Assembly: GCA_903813345.2 (NCBI GenBank)
Contig: CAIIXF020000010.1
Span: forward strand, 23,727,740-23,791,739
DNA: 64,000 bases
Direction: 5' to 3'
Source: Owenia fusiformis
Lineage: Eukaryota > Annelida > Polychaeta > Sabellida > Oweniidae
The stretch's first letter is position 1, and every line of letters begins with the position of its first letter. Under the pieces are notes generated by a model. The model made no database searches. It worked only from the letters and a program-made list of their open reading frames with translations, and had not been told where the DNA came from. The position numbers were made by a program, and so were the translations under genes. Positions 1 through 12,389 of the stretch are shown piece after piece.

Positions 1-2058
1 ACTAAGGGTTGGTCATAATTTCAAGTTGAGATGTCAAAACAGGATAAGATTGATATTTTGATATGTTTGAAGTTATCTTGAAATATGAAGTCTTAGTTTT
101 TTAACAATTTGAATGAATCTGGAATTACTATTTTCTTATCTTATTTGTATAATTGGAATTGTATCAAATGTATACCTGTAATGGTTAAAAATTGGAAACA
201 AAAAGAAACCATGTGGGCAAAAATTGATAATATTCTATTGTCAATTGAATATATGCAGGTTTCTTGTATTTAGTATTTCACAAGTACTTTATTTAGTAAA
301 TTTTGAAACAAACAAAAATCTCATTCAATTCAAGTAGCCGATTTCAATTGTATTCTGATTTTTATGGTATTTTTCAAGCCCCTTCAGTTTTATGACGTTA
401 CCTCAGTTTGTACAAACATAAATTACTCTGTTCATATTAGCTTTCAAAGCAGATTTCGTTGTATTTTAAAAGGTTTTTGACAAGCAGATTAAGGTGACTT
501 TTTTTTAAACTGCCTCTTAGGAAATTTGAAGCATGCATTGTTTAAAAGTTAGGATAACATATTTAATTCATCAAAAACGTTTTTAACTCATTTTTTATTT
601 ATACAATTAAAGTATCTGTTAATCTGTGTATTTCATTCAATATCATCAATCTCTATAGAAAAATAAATACATGATATTGATATGATGTTTTTGACTGATA
701 TGATATTAGCAACTTTTAATATCTGTGAATACATTGCTGATATTGACACCATAGTACTAATTATCCCACCCAACATAGTTCAAGATTGGAGAAAGAGAAG
801 TCCTCTGTCTGGCAACTCATCTGTCTGCTCGTCCATTCCATTCCAGTCCATTCTGTAGCTGTTTGTATTGTATGTATGTATGTATGTATGTCCGGATGAT
901 AACTCAAGTGCTGGTTAACAGATATACACAATGAAATAAAAAGAAATTGAAACTATGCAACTCATAAGAAACGCAATGTAAGAAGCACATAGAATGTACA
1001 TGTATGTTAAAGAAAGAATTTTCAAGATGGCTGCTGCTGAATTCCATTTTCACCATATGAAAAATAGCAGTTATCAGATTTGCTTTAAATTTTACAGGCT
1101 GATGTCTTACAGGAATAGGTTTTCTGTCCAAGAAAAAATCTAATGTGGGTGCTCAATTTTAACTTTGTTATCCAAACAACTATTTGATATCAACAACCAT
1201 TAGGGTGTGATCTAACTTAAGATTGGAAGAGCACTCAGAATAACTGAAGTATCACATTAAGTAAATTGTATAATTTATTCATATCAATGCTGCTATTCCA
1301 CTCAAATTAACATAAATTATGGGATAATTGTGGGTTTGCAATTTTAAGTTTTTATTAATGTATGCTATGACATACTGTTTCATTCTTCTAATCAGTTTAT
1401 TTAAAATGATAAAAATTGAACTCTTTTCTATACAAGGCTTTCAAAAATTAACTAAGATTTATTGAGCATTGTCTCAGGTAAAAGTAAATTTTGTTATACA
1501 AATGTTTAATAGTGTAATGTAATTCTAGAAAACTTGTATATAGATCAGGGCAATAAAGCAAGAATACATTTTGCATATCAGCAAACTACTTATTGATAAT
1601 TGAATTAAAGAATCTATATGATACATTTACAGATTAAAATCTATGAAATTATTAATTACGGTGCAGTGATATAAGAGTATGTTTTCAGTTGCCACCCATA
1701 AGTGTGTCCTATATGTTGTAAGATGAAGACAGATTACACTGGAAAAATTTTATAGAGATGTGAATTTAGAAATGAAGATGTTTATCTAAGAAAAACATTC
1801 ATAGACAGGCACCAAATATTACATGCTGTGCAATTACGTTTAGTGAGTTGGTGGTAAAAGGTCATTAGCTTATCTAAACAATGCAAGGGTCATTTTAGAA
1901 CATTTTGTTTCATTTTAAAAAGTATGGACTACTATAAATATTTTTTATGAAGAGTGGGTGGGTGAAATGCATATATAGAAATATTTGTATACCACATGGT
2001 ACATTATACAGTTATTATGTGTACATGTAATCCTACACACTTTTTGAGACAATCCCTA
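1..2058. other. Gene-free AT-rich flank
   Basis: No exon or RNA gene is recognisable on either strand. The stretch lies 3' of the minus-strand LRR gene, so its right part probably holds that gene's 3' untranslated region. A short GTAT/TATG microsatellite sits at about 867-891. Confidence 0.5.
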
Positions 2059-3702
2059 TTAATTAGTGTACCCAGTGTATGGGTACCTACTGTTCTGAAG
2101 GACAGGTTTTAAGTCACTGGGGGGTGCCTCCTTCATGTAGATATGTGGCATATCTACGCTCCATTTACGGTTCTGTCTATACAAGTAGACAATAACGCCC
2201 AGGACCAGACACAGGGCAGCTATAGCCACTATGATTCCTATGATTGTACCAGCTGCCAATCCATGGTATTCACTGTTCTCTTGCTGTATGGCTTGTTGGG
2301 CATCAGGGCCATTTGGGTTGTTTGGAGCTTCAGTTGATGTGTATTGTAAGTTGTCCTTCAGGGCTGTGCTCCCAGTGCTTGTGGTGCTAGAGTCTGCCTC
2401 AGGGTTGTTGGTCAGAGGAGGTCTATTCCCAGGGTTCTTAGTCTCAGAGTTACGTGGTGTTATTGTATCAGGCCTTCTTGGTGTTGAGCTTTCTTGGTTG
2501 TGGGTTGACTTATGTGCTGTTGATCTTTCTGGCTGGGTAGCTTCAGTTCGTTTTATAGTTGTCGTTAGTTCTGGTCGTTGGCTTGGCTTGGAATCTAGAG
2601 TTGGTGGTGGCCGAGCATCTGGGAAATGTCTTTGCTCTAGCTTGTCAATCTGAATACCTTTTAGGTTATCAGGAGAGGCACATTTTGATGACTCTAAGTC
2701 ATGGGACGTCACAATATTTGGATGGTTCCAAAGCCATCGGGAGACCTTCATGATGTCATAGGTACATAGCCAGGGATTCTTTCTCATGCCAACGTGGGTC
2801 AGATCCTGGAGCTCAAAGAATGAGTCCTTAAGATTCATGACCCCAGTATTACCAAAATCAATCATTTTGAGTTTGTCAGGTAATGGGTCTGCCAGCGCAG
2901 TGATCTGTGTGCGATACAGGTCAAGGACCTCAAGATGTGGGGTCGGCTGGAGGTGGATGCTGGTTAAAGCTTTCAGAGGGTTACCTCCAAGATGGAGTCT
3001 CAAGAGGCTTGTCAAACTATAAAATGCATCATTCGGTATCATCTCTATCTGGTTAAAGCTCAAGTCCAAATCCTTCAGGTTCTGTAGTCCATTTAATGTG
3101 TCACGTGATATTTCGGTGAGCTTGTTCCTATCTAGAGCCAACAGTTCAAGATTTTCCAGGTTTATAAAAGCCCCTTTTGCGATCCCTGCAATCTGGTTTT
3201 TACGTAAAATCAGTGTTTCCAACATTGTATTCTTGCTGAATAGTTCTGCTGTGATGTACGTTATCTTGTTGTTGTAAGTTATATCAATTGCTGACATATT
3301 GAGTTTCCCAGTCTCAACATCTATGTCGATATCATAATATTTCACTCCTTCAAGGTTCAAATGTTCCAATTTGTCAAGTGTCACGAAGGCATCTGCATCA
3401 ATAAACTTCACTCCACATCCCGTGATTTCAACCTCTCGCAGGTTTTTCCATTCATGGAACATAGTCTGTTTGACTGTCGGAATGTCCTTGTGACGCACTT
3501 TGAGTTCTGTGATGAACTCCTCATTAAGGTAATCAGGGAAATCAGGGGGTGTAGCTTGTTGGCAGTCAAGACCAATGCCTCGCTCTATGTGCTCAATTGA
3601 GCAGTCGATGCTCACCAGGACATGGTGGGAGTCGTGTTCTGTCAGTGTTGCTATGGCAACAGATGCCATTGTCCCCAGGCAAAGCAGTTGAATAAGAGAC
3701 AT
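2059..3702 (-). CDS. LRR single-pass membrane protein
   Basis: One exon encodes 547 aa when started at the ATG at 3702. That ATG opens a hydrophobic signal peptide (MSLIQLLCLGTMASVAIA). The reading frame stays open 13 codons further upstream, but a splice acceptor (CTCCAG at 3711-3716) lies just before this ATG, so a 5' UTR exon probably joins there. Leucine-rich repeats of the LxxLxLxxNxI type run from about residue 70 to 320. They end in a cysteine-bearing C-terminal cap (NPWLCTYD...C). A Thr/Ser/Pro-rich stalk of about 100 residues follows, then one transmembrane helix (GTIIGIIVAIAALCLVLGVI) and a ~39-residue cytoplasmic tail. The architecture is that of a type I cell-surface LRR receptor or adhesion protein; the ligand is unknown and no orthologue could be named. 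The tail has several tyrosines but no TIR or kinase domain. It lies opposite in strand to IFT46 and might sit in an intron of that gene. Confidence 0.85.
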   Translation of the reverse strand: MSLIQLLCLGTMASVAIATLTEHDSHHVLVSIDCSIEHIERGIGLDCQQATPPDFPDYLNEEFITELKVRHKDIPTVKQTMFHEWKNLREVEITGCGVKFIDADAFVTLDKLEHLNLEGVKYYDIDIDVETGKLNMSAIDITYNNKITYITAELFSKNTMLETLILRKNQIAGIAKGAFINLENLELLALDRNKLTEISRDTLNGLQNLKDLDLSFNQIEMIPNDAFYSLTSLLRLHLGGNPLKALTSIHLQPTPHLEVLDLYRTQITALADPLPDKLKMIDFGNTGVMNLKDSFFELQDLTHVGMRKNPWLCTYDIMKVSRWLWNHPNIVTSHDLESSKCASPDNLKGIQIDKLEQRHFPDARPPPTLDSKPSQRPELTTTIKRTEATQPERSTAHKSTHNQESSTPRRPDTITPRNSETKNPGNRPPLTNNPEADSSTTSTGSTALKDNLQYTSTEAPNNPNGPDAQQAIQQENSEYHGLAAGTIIGIIVAIAALCLVLGVIVYLYRQNRKWSVDMPHIYMKEAPPSDLKPVLQNSRYPYTGYTN

Positions 3703-3897
3703 GTTGTCACCTGGAGATACAAGGATACTTGTATTATCCAAATCATGTATTACAGAAGACAGATTTGAATATGTGTTTTTTTATATGTACACACATCTAT
3801 CTGTATATAGCACTCTTACTGTAACAAATGTTTTATGGACATGCATACACACAGTTATTTTTGTAAATTTTATAAAATTCAAAACAAAGCAACACAC

Positions 3898-4471
3898 TTG
3901 CTGGAATTACACCAGAAAAAACGCAAAAAGCTTTACAAAATCGCCATCCTGATTACACCAACATTTCTAAAGCACCTTAGGAATTTTATTTTGGAATCAC
4001 ACCTGTCATTTCTAAAACGCCTTTTGTGCAGTTTTAACGATGTAGATATGGAGAATATCCAGCAGATGTGTACATCTACAATAAATGTATTCTTTTAGCA
4101 TCTAAGAGAAAAAGTAACCGAGACTTTTGCCAGTGATGTGAACTTACTCTCACTTTTTGAGATATAATTTGATGACCTATTGCATTTTCAGGTCCCAAAA
4201 TTACGGCATTTGAAAAAATACGTCTTATTTCGTTTAGGGCAAATGGTTAAACTCGGTTAAGGCATTTTACAAAAACCGATCGGTATTACACTTCACTCAT
4301 AAAGCACCTAACGCTTTAAGTCGTTTTTTAGTGACAAGGGTCCTAGGAGTTTTGGAAAAGCGCTTTTGTAAAACCGCAATCATGATTACTAGTCTACATG
4401 TATACACCTATTTTTCAAAACAGGTTAAAACCTTAGGCGCCTTCTTAAAACACATGGTGTAATTCCAGCAA
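3898..4471. repeat. MITE-like element with 17-bp TIRs
   Basis: A 17-bp end TTGCTGGAATTACACCA (3898-3914) is perfectly inverted at 4455-4471. The interior is partly self-complementary and non-coding. A clear target-site duplication was not found. Confidence 0.6.
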
Positions 4472-4585
4472 CAATTGTCTTGTGAAACTATTAATGTATG
4501 TCACAGATTGACTAGTTGTTAAATATCATGTTTGGGTGAACATTGTTTGAAACTTGAAAGGATTTAAAAGGTTAAAAAGGTTTGT

Positions 4586-5080
4586 GTAGGTTATCGCAAA
4601 CAATATCAGACAGTTATGTCTTTGATTAAGACTATTTTCTGACCAAGAAGACAGTTATATCTTTTAGATCCATTCACTATCTCAAAGAAAATTATATACA
4701 GTAATAATAGAGTCAAACAGACTTGGAAATATTTAACTAATAAGCAACCCATTAACACACTTTTTCAAAGATGTTGACCTCATTTTCACCAAAATGCAAT
4801 CATTTTTTACAATGTTAATGCATTACTATTCTTTATTTTGATGTATCAAATAGTTCTTGAAAGAAAAACTGAATTGCTCTAAGATTAGTGTTCCACATTT
4901 TATTCTCCATTAAAAAATTTGCTATCTATTGGTTTCAGTACATTTTGGTCATCCAAATTCAGTATCTTTAAAGTCCCTGGAGCAATCAACTTTTCCTTCT
5001 CAAAGATACACCCATGTTCATGATTAGAAAATATTCAATATTCAAGTTAGAATTGTCTGAAATTGTTTGCGATAACCTAC
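4586..5080. repeat. MITE-like element with GTAGGTTATCGC ends
   Basis: The ends GTAGGTTATCGCAAACAA (4586) and its inverse (ending 5080) are near-identical over about 27 bp. The left interior recurs near 28.7 kb, so this is a dispersed family. No protein is encoded. Confidence 0.6.
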
Positions 5081-6341
5081 GTGCTCCTCTATAATAACTC
5101 ACCATTCAACGATTCTCCTTTTTAGGAGTTTAATCCTCCAAAAATAGTTGAATCCTTCTACCTTGTGTTTCGTTGTGCCTAAAATACAAATCTTACACAT
5201 ACATTGTGTGTGTCAAAAAGCGTTTGTCTTCGTAGTTCGTACACAATGTTGAAGAGCCCTTCAGAGGGATTCCATCAAGTTTTAACTTGATAAGATTACA
5301 CAAACTAATATTTAAACAATAAATATATAAGCATTCTTTTGATTACATGATGAATTTGATAAACTTGTAACAATTTTACTACACTTTTCATAATATATTT
5401 CATTTAATAAAAAAGATATTAAAAGCAGAAGGGTATTTAAGATATCATGGTTTGATATGACCCCCATGAGCCACCACATTGTTTTTGTGTTTTATATTTA
5501 TTGATACGCAAACATTATAACATTAGTTACTGTGCTATTGTGTCCATTGTCAAGGCTTCCCTATCTCACTACTCTGAACTCATTAACAAGTACACTTCCC
5601 TCTCACTATGACTGATCATTTTACAATTTGGCATCTAATCAATCAAAGAGCACTGAAAAGCCATGCAAATATGTTGTCATGCAGTTCATAGTGAATTATC
5701 TCTGAGCTCTCATTGGCTCGGCAAGTTTATATGCTTATCCAAAGAGAATTATAAGTAGAGGCTTGGGTGGCTTTTACAAAGAGTATTACTTCTACTCGAA
5801 ATACATCAACTGTCATATCCAAGGTGGAGCATTTAGCTTTATCACCTAGCAAAACCACTCACTATTAACATTGTTTAGAAAATTATTGTACTTTTTGGAT
5901 TGATGGGCATTTAGATTTAAACATTTTCATTTTGAGATGTTTTGTTGATTCATTATCCTATGATTCTTGAACAGGTTTAAAATATCATAGTTTATTACTC
6001 TTTGTTGGAGCTTTTCTTCTTCTTCCCGCTGATATTCCACCTTCTTTTTGTTTCTACATTCTCATACTGTAGTATCAAGTTTTCATCAATGATATTTTAA
6101 AATCTTTCTTTAATCTTTTATCAACATAAAAAATTAAAATCTGGAAAAATTACCATTTCCATCTATACTCTTCAAATTAGAAATGATTATCGTTGTGGCT
6201 ATATATGTATAAGTAGCTAACATTGATTTTTATGATGATTATTAATGTTATAAGAAACAATAAAAACTAAATCATAAAAAGCCATGAAAGCTACATTTCA
6301 AAGTGTAGATAAATCATTGAAACTACTGTCTGTGATTTCAG

Positions 6342-8952
6342 GTTGTTCGCAGTGTGGAAGAAGCAGACAAAAATCCCAGAGCAATAGACACTTGGATTGA
6401 GAGTATCAGTGACCTGCACAGATCTAAACCACCTCCCAATGTACATTATACCAAGTAAGTTAACCCTCCATACAATGTAGATTATACCTACAGTTCTCAT
6501 ATTAGTAAGGTGTTGGACTGTAATTTAAAACATTCTCTCACATCCAACTCATTTATCATATTTATATTTATAAGTCCCCATATAAAGTTTAAACCACTTT
6601 GGCTTATATTGTAGTCTTATCCAATGTTATCAAAGTCTGAAATGTGAAACTTTTTATTTTAATTTCAAAAAGTGGTTTTTGAAGGACTTTTTGTTCGAAA
6701 AATCGTGAATTTCTTTAAAACTAACTTTTAGAGGTTATGCGTAGCTTTTAATAAGCGATAATTCATACCAATAATTCATACCAATACACAGCATTCATCC
6801 TCACGTTTTTTTTGGCTGAAAAAATTAAGAAAATCAGTTCATAAATAAGCGAGAAATGAACTCATCAATCCATGAAAATGCTTCAGAGAAAAATGCATTT
6901 CAAAATTTTAGTTCTCAGAAACCAATGGTATAATGATATCTAAAACATAATTAAAACATAATATATTCTTCCTTTTTACCTGGTTAGACAATCAGCATTG
7001 ATTTAATTTTGAAGTTTAGCATATTTAGAAAAGATTGACATAAAAAATATTTCATTTTTTCAAAGATTTTTTTGCCACCTGAGTGAGTCATCGATGACAT
7101 CACTCAGGTTGCAAAATATTTTTGCTATGCTTAAACATTGAAGTGGCACATTAGATATGGCATTTTATTATTGAAATAGTGTGTCCTTTGTTCAATCTTT
7201 GCATAGGTGTCAAAAATTTGATGATTAAAAAATTTCAACTTTTTGAAAAATGGCGGGAAATTTGAATATTTGAGAAATGAAAAGCTGACAACTTTTTAAA
7301 GCATTTATACAAGGTGTTGGTGACCCTAACACATCTAAAATTAACAAGTGCTTGAAAACACTAAATGACACAAGCTGAACAATGGGATGCTTCAGAAATG
7401 TTTGTTTCAGTAAATGCATTAAGTAAAATTTAGCCTCACATCTTCTCTATAAACCCCCATTTCCATGCAAATTTGGTTCATATCAAATATAAATAGGATA
7501 TCATTTACATTCTGCTGTGTTCCAGAAATATGCCTGATATTGAGTCTCTCATGCAGGAGTGGCCACCAGAGTTTGAGGAGATGTTGAAAGAGGTAAGATT
7601 TATATTGATGTTTAAGTTTAACATTTTTTGGAAGCTACATGGTTATAGTTTCATCATTATTTAAATACTATGATTAGAGTAACAAGTCCATGTATGGTGG
7701 TATGAGTTGTAAAAGATTAAAAATAGTTTTCTTTAATAAAACTTAATTCTATACATGTACACAAAAGTCCATCTTTATAATTATTTTTATTTATTAATAT
7801 CAAAATTGATTTTAATATCTAATAAATGCAGTAAAATCTGTCATATGGAATCCCTTTATAAAAGGAACGCCTTTGTTAAGTGAAACACATTTCACTGTTC
7901 TTTGACCCATCGACTTAATGTTAATTATACCTGTTTAAGTTGGACACTTTTACACAGGTTTTACTCTACTTATTTGTTTCAATGATTGCAGGTGGGTCTC
8001 CCTACAGCTGATTTGGACTGCGATCTCAACCAGTATGTAGAGATGATATGTGCCATACTGGACATCCCCATATACAAGTCACGTATTGAATCCCTCCATG
8101 TACTCTTTACATTGTATTCAGAGTTCAAGAATTCACAGGTATGGAAGTGTTTACTTTTATTTATGTTTCAAACCAGGAATCTACATTATATACATCTACA
8201 TGAAACACCTGCCCATTTCTATTTATTTTTATGTCTACTCTCTTTTAAATCACATAGAAATTGATCAATGTAGCATTGAGAGTATCTACATATTTCTTGC
8301 ATTCAGTTTATGATCTCACTGAGGTGTAATGTATTTTGGTGTGGCAGAAGGTGCAAATTGACCACTTTTTGATAGCTAGTTTGCTTCTAATTGCTTGTAT
8401 TGTTCAAATACTGGTGACAGTTCATACTTGCTCCCTTTAGTACATTTTATAGGACTGGGTCAGACTTTCTTTCATTAGAAAAGTGTTAGAGAGGCTCTAA
8501 TTTTCAGTGGACCTAGAAATCAGATGATGACAATTTTGATTTTGAAAATCCAAACTAATGGCAGAGATTTGATTGTAAAATGTTGTGATAACCCAGAGTT
8601 GTAAGTCAGCCTGACACCTGAATAATCTCACCCATCCATCCTGGCCCATCCTGGATTTATGTGGCCTGCAATTTTTGCCCACTATTCATTACCATCATGA
8701 ATCTTCCTTATGTATTAGGTAACTGGTCAACATGTATCATACATGATATGAAAACCTGTATGAAAATTGTTCAAAGAAAAGTTCTGAAAATTGTAATGAA
8801 TATCCACTTCTGATGAGCATTTGATACTGAGGTTTTAATTAGTTGATTCTGATAGGTTTTTTTGTTTCCAATTGCAGCACTTCAAACACCTTGCAGATGA
8901 CAACCAGTTAGACAATCATCTCAAACAGGATGAAGACAGACTGGTCCTTTAA
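6342..8952 (+). CDS. IFT46: Intraflagellar transport protein 46, C-terminal exons
   Basis: Four exons with GT-AG borders and agreeing phases: 6342-6454, 7526-7592, 7992-8138 and 8878-8952 (stop TAA 8950-8952). They encode the conserved C-terminal half of IFT46, with KNPRAIDTWIESISDLHRS, then MPDIESLMQEWPPEFEE, then MICAILDIPIYKSRIESLH and LYSEFKNSQHFK. These match the well-known conserved blocks of this family. IFT46 is a core subunit of the IFT-B complex, which carries cargo from the cell body to the tip of cilia and flagella. The last exon ends in a short acidic/basic tail with no conserved motif. Exons for the N-terminal half were not found between here and the left edge. They may lie outside the window, with the minus-strand LRR gene inside an intron, or be too short to see. 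Identity is confident; completeness is not. Confidence 0.93.
7078..7108. repeat. 31-bp imperfect palindrome in IFT46 intron
   Basis: CCTGAGTGA and TCACTCAGG arms flank a TCATCGATGA core. The surrounding T-rich and A-rich arms extend the symmetry weakly. This may be the centre of a small foldback element. Confidence 0.4.
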
Positions 8953-9115
8953 AGAACTAATATTTAATATGATGGAAACAGCACGATCCTTAATAATGTT
9001 TAATGCTTGAATGGACAAAAGAAATGAACTCGTTCATTGGAATCAAACATGAATCATTACATTTGTATAGAGCCTCATTTTGATGTGTAGCATGAGAGCT
9101 CCATCTATATCATTA

Positions 9116-10193
9116 CAGGGTGTTCCAAAAGTAACAGGACTGGTGCTGGTATTTTGTTAAATATGCACCAATCGTCCTCAAAAGTTTACATAATGTACTT
9201 TTATGTATCGTTACTAAGACTGCAAAGTGTCGAAAAAATATATGAAACTCGGGTAGAGTTATGGTTGCTATAGTAACATGACATCGCAATACCCGGGGCA
9301 ACATTCCAAGCAAAAAGTTACAGAGACATTAAGCATTTTGTACATCCCATATCATTTTGTACATGCCATATCAAATTTGAAATGCAACAACTGGTGGGAA
9401 TTACATTTGTTTTACATCATTTGATATTCCTATGTATCCTCTACTTTGAAAATAGGCTCCTCTTTGGTCAGTACAAGAGTAGTTCTCTGTATCCATGACC
9501 CAAACACATGAGTGAACCCATTTGAGGACATGTCACACAGGGTCGATTGGACAATTTGTAGAAGGTCATTCTCATCTTTAAAGGTCTTACAGCACTGATT
9601 AGCATTCCGTTCTCAATATAAGTAAAAATTAGATATTGCATGATCAGAAGAGTATGGTGCATGGTTTTAGACCTCAAGACCTAGCTCCTCTATAGCTGCA
9701 TGGTCTTTAATGGTGACCTGCGGGTATGTGCGCTATCAAAGTGGATGACTGGCTCCAAATTTGGTCTTTTTAAAAATTCAACAGTGAATTGTTCAGACTG
9801 TTATACATAGTTATGTTTCAGGAAATTGAATAAATATTATTATCATTATGAAATAATACTTGAATCTGCTTGTATCTGGTTGTATAGCAACATCTTAACA
9901 ACAAAGCAACTTATAAAATAAACAAGAAATGTTGTATTATAATAGGTGAATTAGATACTTTATTCAGTAATACAAAAATGTTAGGTAACACATTTTCAGA
10001 AAAAAATTTGCCCCGGGTATTGGGATGTCATGTTACTATAGTAACCATAACTCTAAGCGCATTTCATCATTTTCTCTGAAACTTTATAATTTTAGTTACA
10101 ATACTTAAAAGTACAATTTGCGAAAATTTGAAGACACTCAGTGCAAATTTGACAAAATGCCAGCACCAGTCCTGTTACTTTTGGAACACCCTA
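9116..10193 (-). mobile_element. Decayed mariner/IS630-type transposon
   Basis: The ends CAGGGTGTTCCAAAAGTAAC (9116) and the inverse ending at 10193 are related over roughly 185 bp. A TA precedes the left end and follows the right end, as expected for the IS630-Tc1-mariner group. On the minus strand between about 9440 and 9790, shifted-frame fragments resemble the C-terminal half of a mariner transposase: an HAPYSSDHA-like block (compare the family's PYSPDLAP) and a final KEEPIFKVE stretch. Stops and frame breaks show it is dead. It lies 3' of IFT46. Confidence 0.65.
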
Positions 10194-12389
10194 TATATAA
10201 GTCAACATGGACGAAGTTTGATGTTTACAAAGAGCAAAACACTATATGAGTCTACATGTATTGTTCCTTCGCATAAAAACAATACATTATTCCGTCCTTC
10301 TCTCCTTTATATTGTTAAGAATATGAGTATGCATAGAAATGAAGAAGCTAAGACCACAAGTAAATTCTTGACTTTTATTGCATTTCATCAGTTATGTGAA
10401 TATTCTGTATTGTAAATAAAATAAATTATATTGAAGTGATATTAGAGTGTTTGCATTAGTTACTTAAAATGCCATAAATAGCTTATCAAAAATCAAGCTA
10501 GTTTGAGCAGGAGATTGAAGATTTGACATGGGGAGAGGCAAATTGAAAGTGTAAACCATTTATTTTATTACACATATTTCAAAATTGACGACATAGATGG
10601 CATCTGTATTTGCTACTTCTAAATGCATTAAATGAACATAGTGACATCTATATTTTGTAAATAAACTTACAAAGACTTATTAGATGAGATGTATGGCATC
10701 ACCTTTTACTGCTTGTTCTGCTTTTTACCATCTCTATTTAATTCAGAATGCCTAGTATTTTGTAATAAAGTGGTATTGGTATCATGTATGGATATCTTTG
10801 CTCAGTCAAGTTCTTGGAAATGGAGTGAGGCTCGAGCCACAAAGATGGGAAATAAGACACTTCAACAAGTTATTGATTTACTTAGAAAATCTATTCTCCT
10901 TTCCGTATTGGATGCAAACTATTAATACCCTATTGTCATGGTGACACTATTACAAACAATAACTGCCAATATGTCAAGTTATACCATTCCATGCCATAAT
11001 AGGAAAATGAGTGATTGAATTTTGGATTTGTTTTGATTAGACTTTTGTAAATAAACTAAAGTGTATTTCTATGGAGGTGTAAATGCAGAGATATTGAAAT
11101 AAGTTTTATGTAGTGCTCAGTCAGACCAAAAGATCATGCAAATTAATGGATAAATGACATTTTGAAGCATTCCTGGGCATGTCTTTATTGACTTACATAA
11201 TAATAGTAATAATCTCCCTAAGGGAGGGAATGAAAAGTTGAAAGCTTTCCTTTGTTTTTCAGACATTTTGAAATGGAATTAATGAAAACAGATTTGGCAA
11301 GGGAATTTCACCTCAGTCAGGGAAAAGACAGGGACTGTTAAAGTAAAACATATTGTGGAAATCCTGCTATATAAATATAAATGTTATATAAATATAAATG
11401 TTATACAAATCTTTATAGACCATTATCAGATGCCTTAAGAAGCCTTAAGAATCAACACAATTGGTGAATAGATTGTATTCAATTAAACATTTTATTTATA
11501 TGGTGTACATTGATTAAACAGCGTTGGCAACATAAGGCTTTGTACAATAAATGCTAATAAATATTGCAATTATAATTCTACTTTACATGTAGAATGCAAA
11601 TATTCTGGCACAAGTAGACAATGTTTAATGGCAATATACAATAATACTTTGGGTTAGGCCCTACAGAGCTTAATTGTCTGTTTAACTGGAGTTATTTTTA
11701 AAAGGATTTGGACTTAAAAAGGACTCTAAAATCGAAACTCAAAATGTCAAATGCTCCATACAATATAAATGCTTTGACTTGGGATGTTTTTGATAATCCA
11801 CTGAGCATTAGTAATCACTATAAACAGACATTTAATTTCCTGGGGTCTTACAAGCATTTACTTACATAATAAGTACTATATAAGGTTAACATACTTCATT
11901 CTGCAATTAAAACATTGCAATAACTACATTTGATTTATTCAGTTTCCAATAAAGTAACTATTTTGATTATACAGGTCATCTATGTATGATAAAGGAGAAT
12001 GTAGAAGTCGTCTATATGATTGAAAAAAATCCATTGTTAACCAAACATCCTCTACAACCGACTTTACTGCTATGTATTGACACTTTATGAGAAAGGTGGA
12101 GGACCATACTGTATGTAACTTTGGAAACATACATGTAATAATTTGATTCCGAACCAAACATGATCCCCGTTTCCTCAGTGACGTTATTGCAACTTCTTTT
12201 ACTTCATACTATAGTCAGATCCAGTGCAGAGAGTGCCATTTAGAAGGGAACCACTAAACTCTCCTTTAGTCATTATTTTATTCAACATTCCTCTCTCAAA
12301 GGCTAGCTGCTGGCATACAGATCAATCAGCCTTTGAAAGAGGTAAATCAAACAGACCAAAAAATGGGTTACACCAGATTGACAAATAAT
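10194..12389. other. Gene-free AT-rich intergenic DNA
   Basis: No exon recognised. Several AATAAA motifs (for example near 10420) could serve IFT46 if its 3' UTR is long. A short ATAAATATAAATGTTAT duplication lies near 11370-11405. Confidence 0.45.

Noticed and set aside
2231-3022. Plus-strand open frames over the LRR gene
   Set aside because: They are antisense shadows of the minus-strand coding exon.
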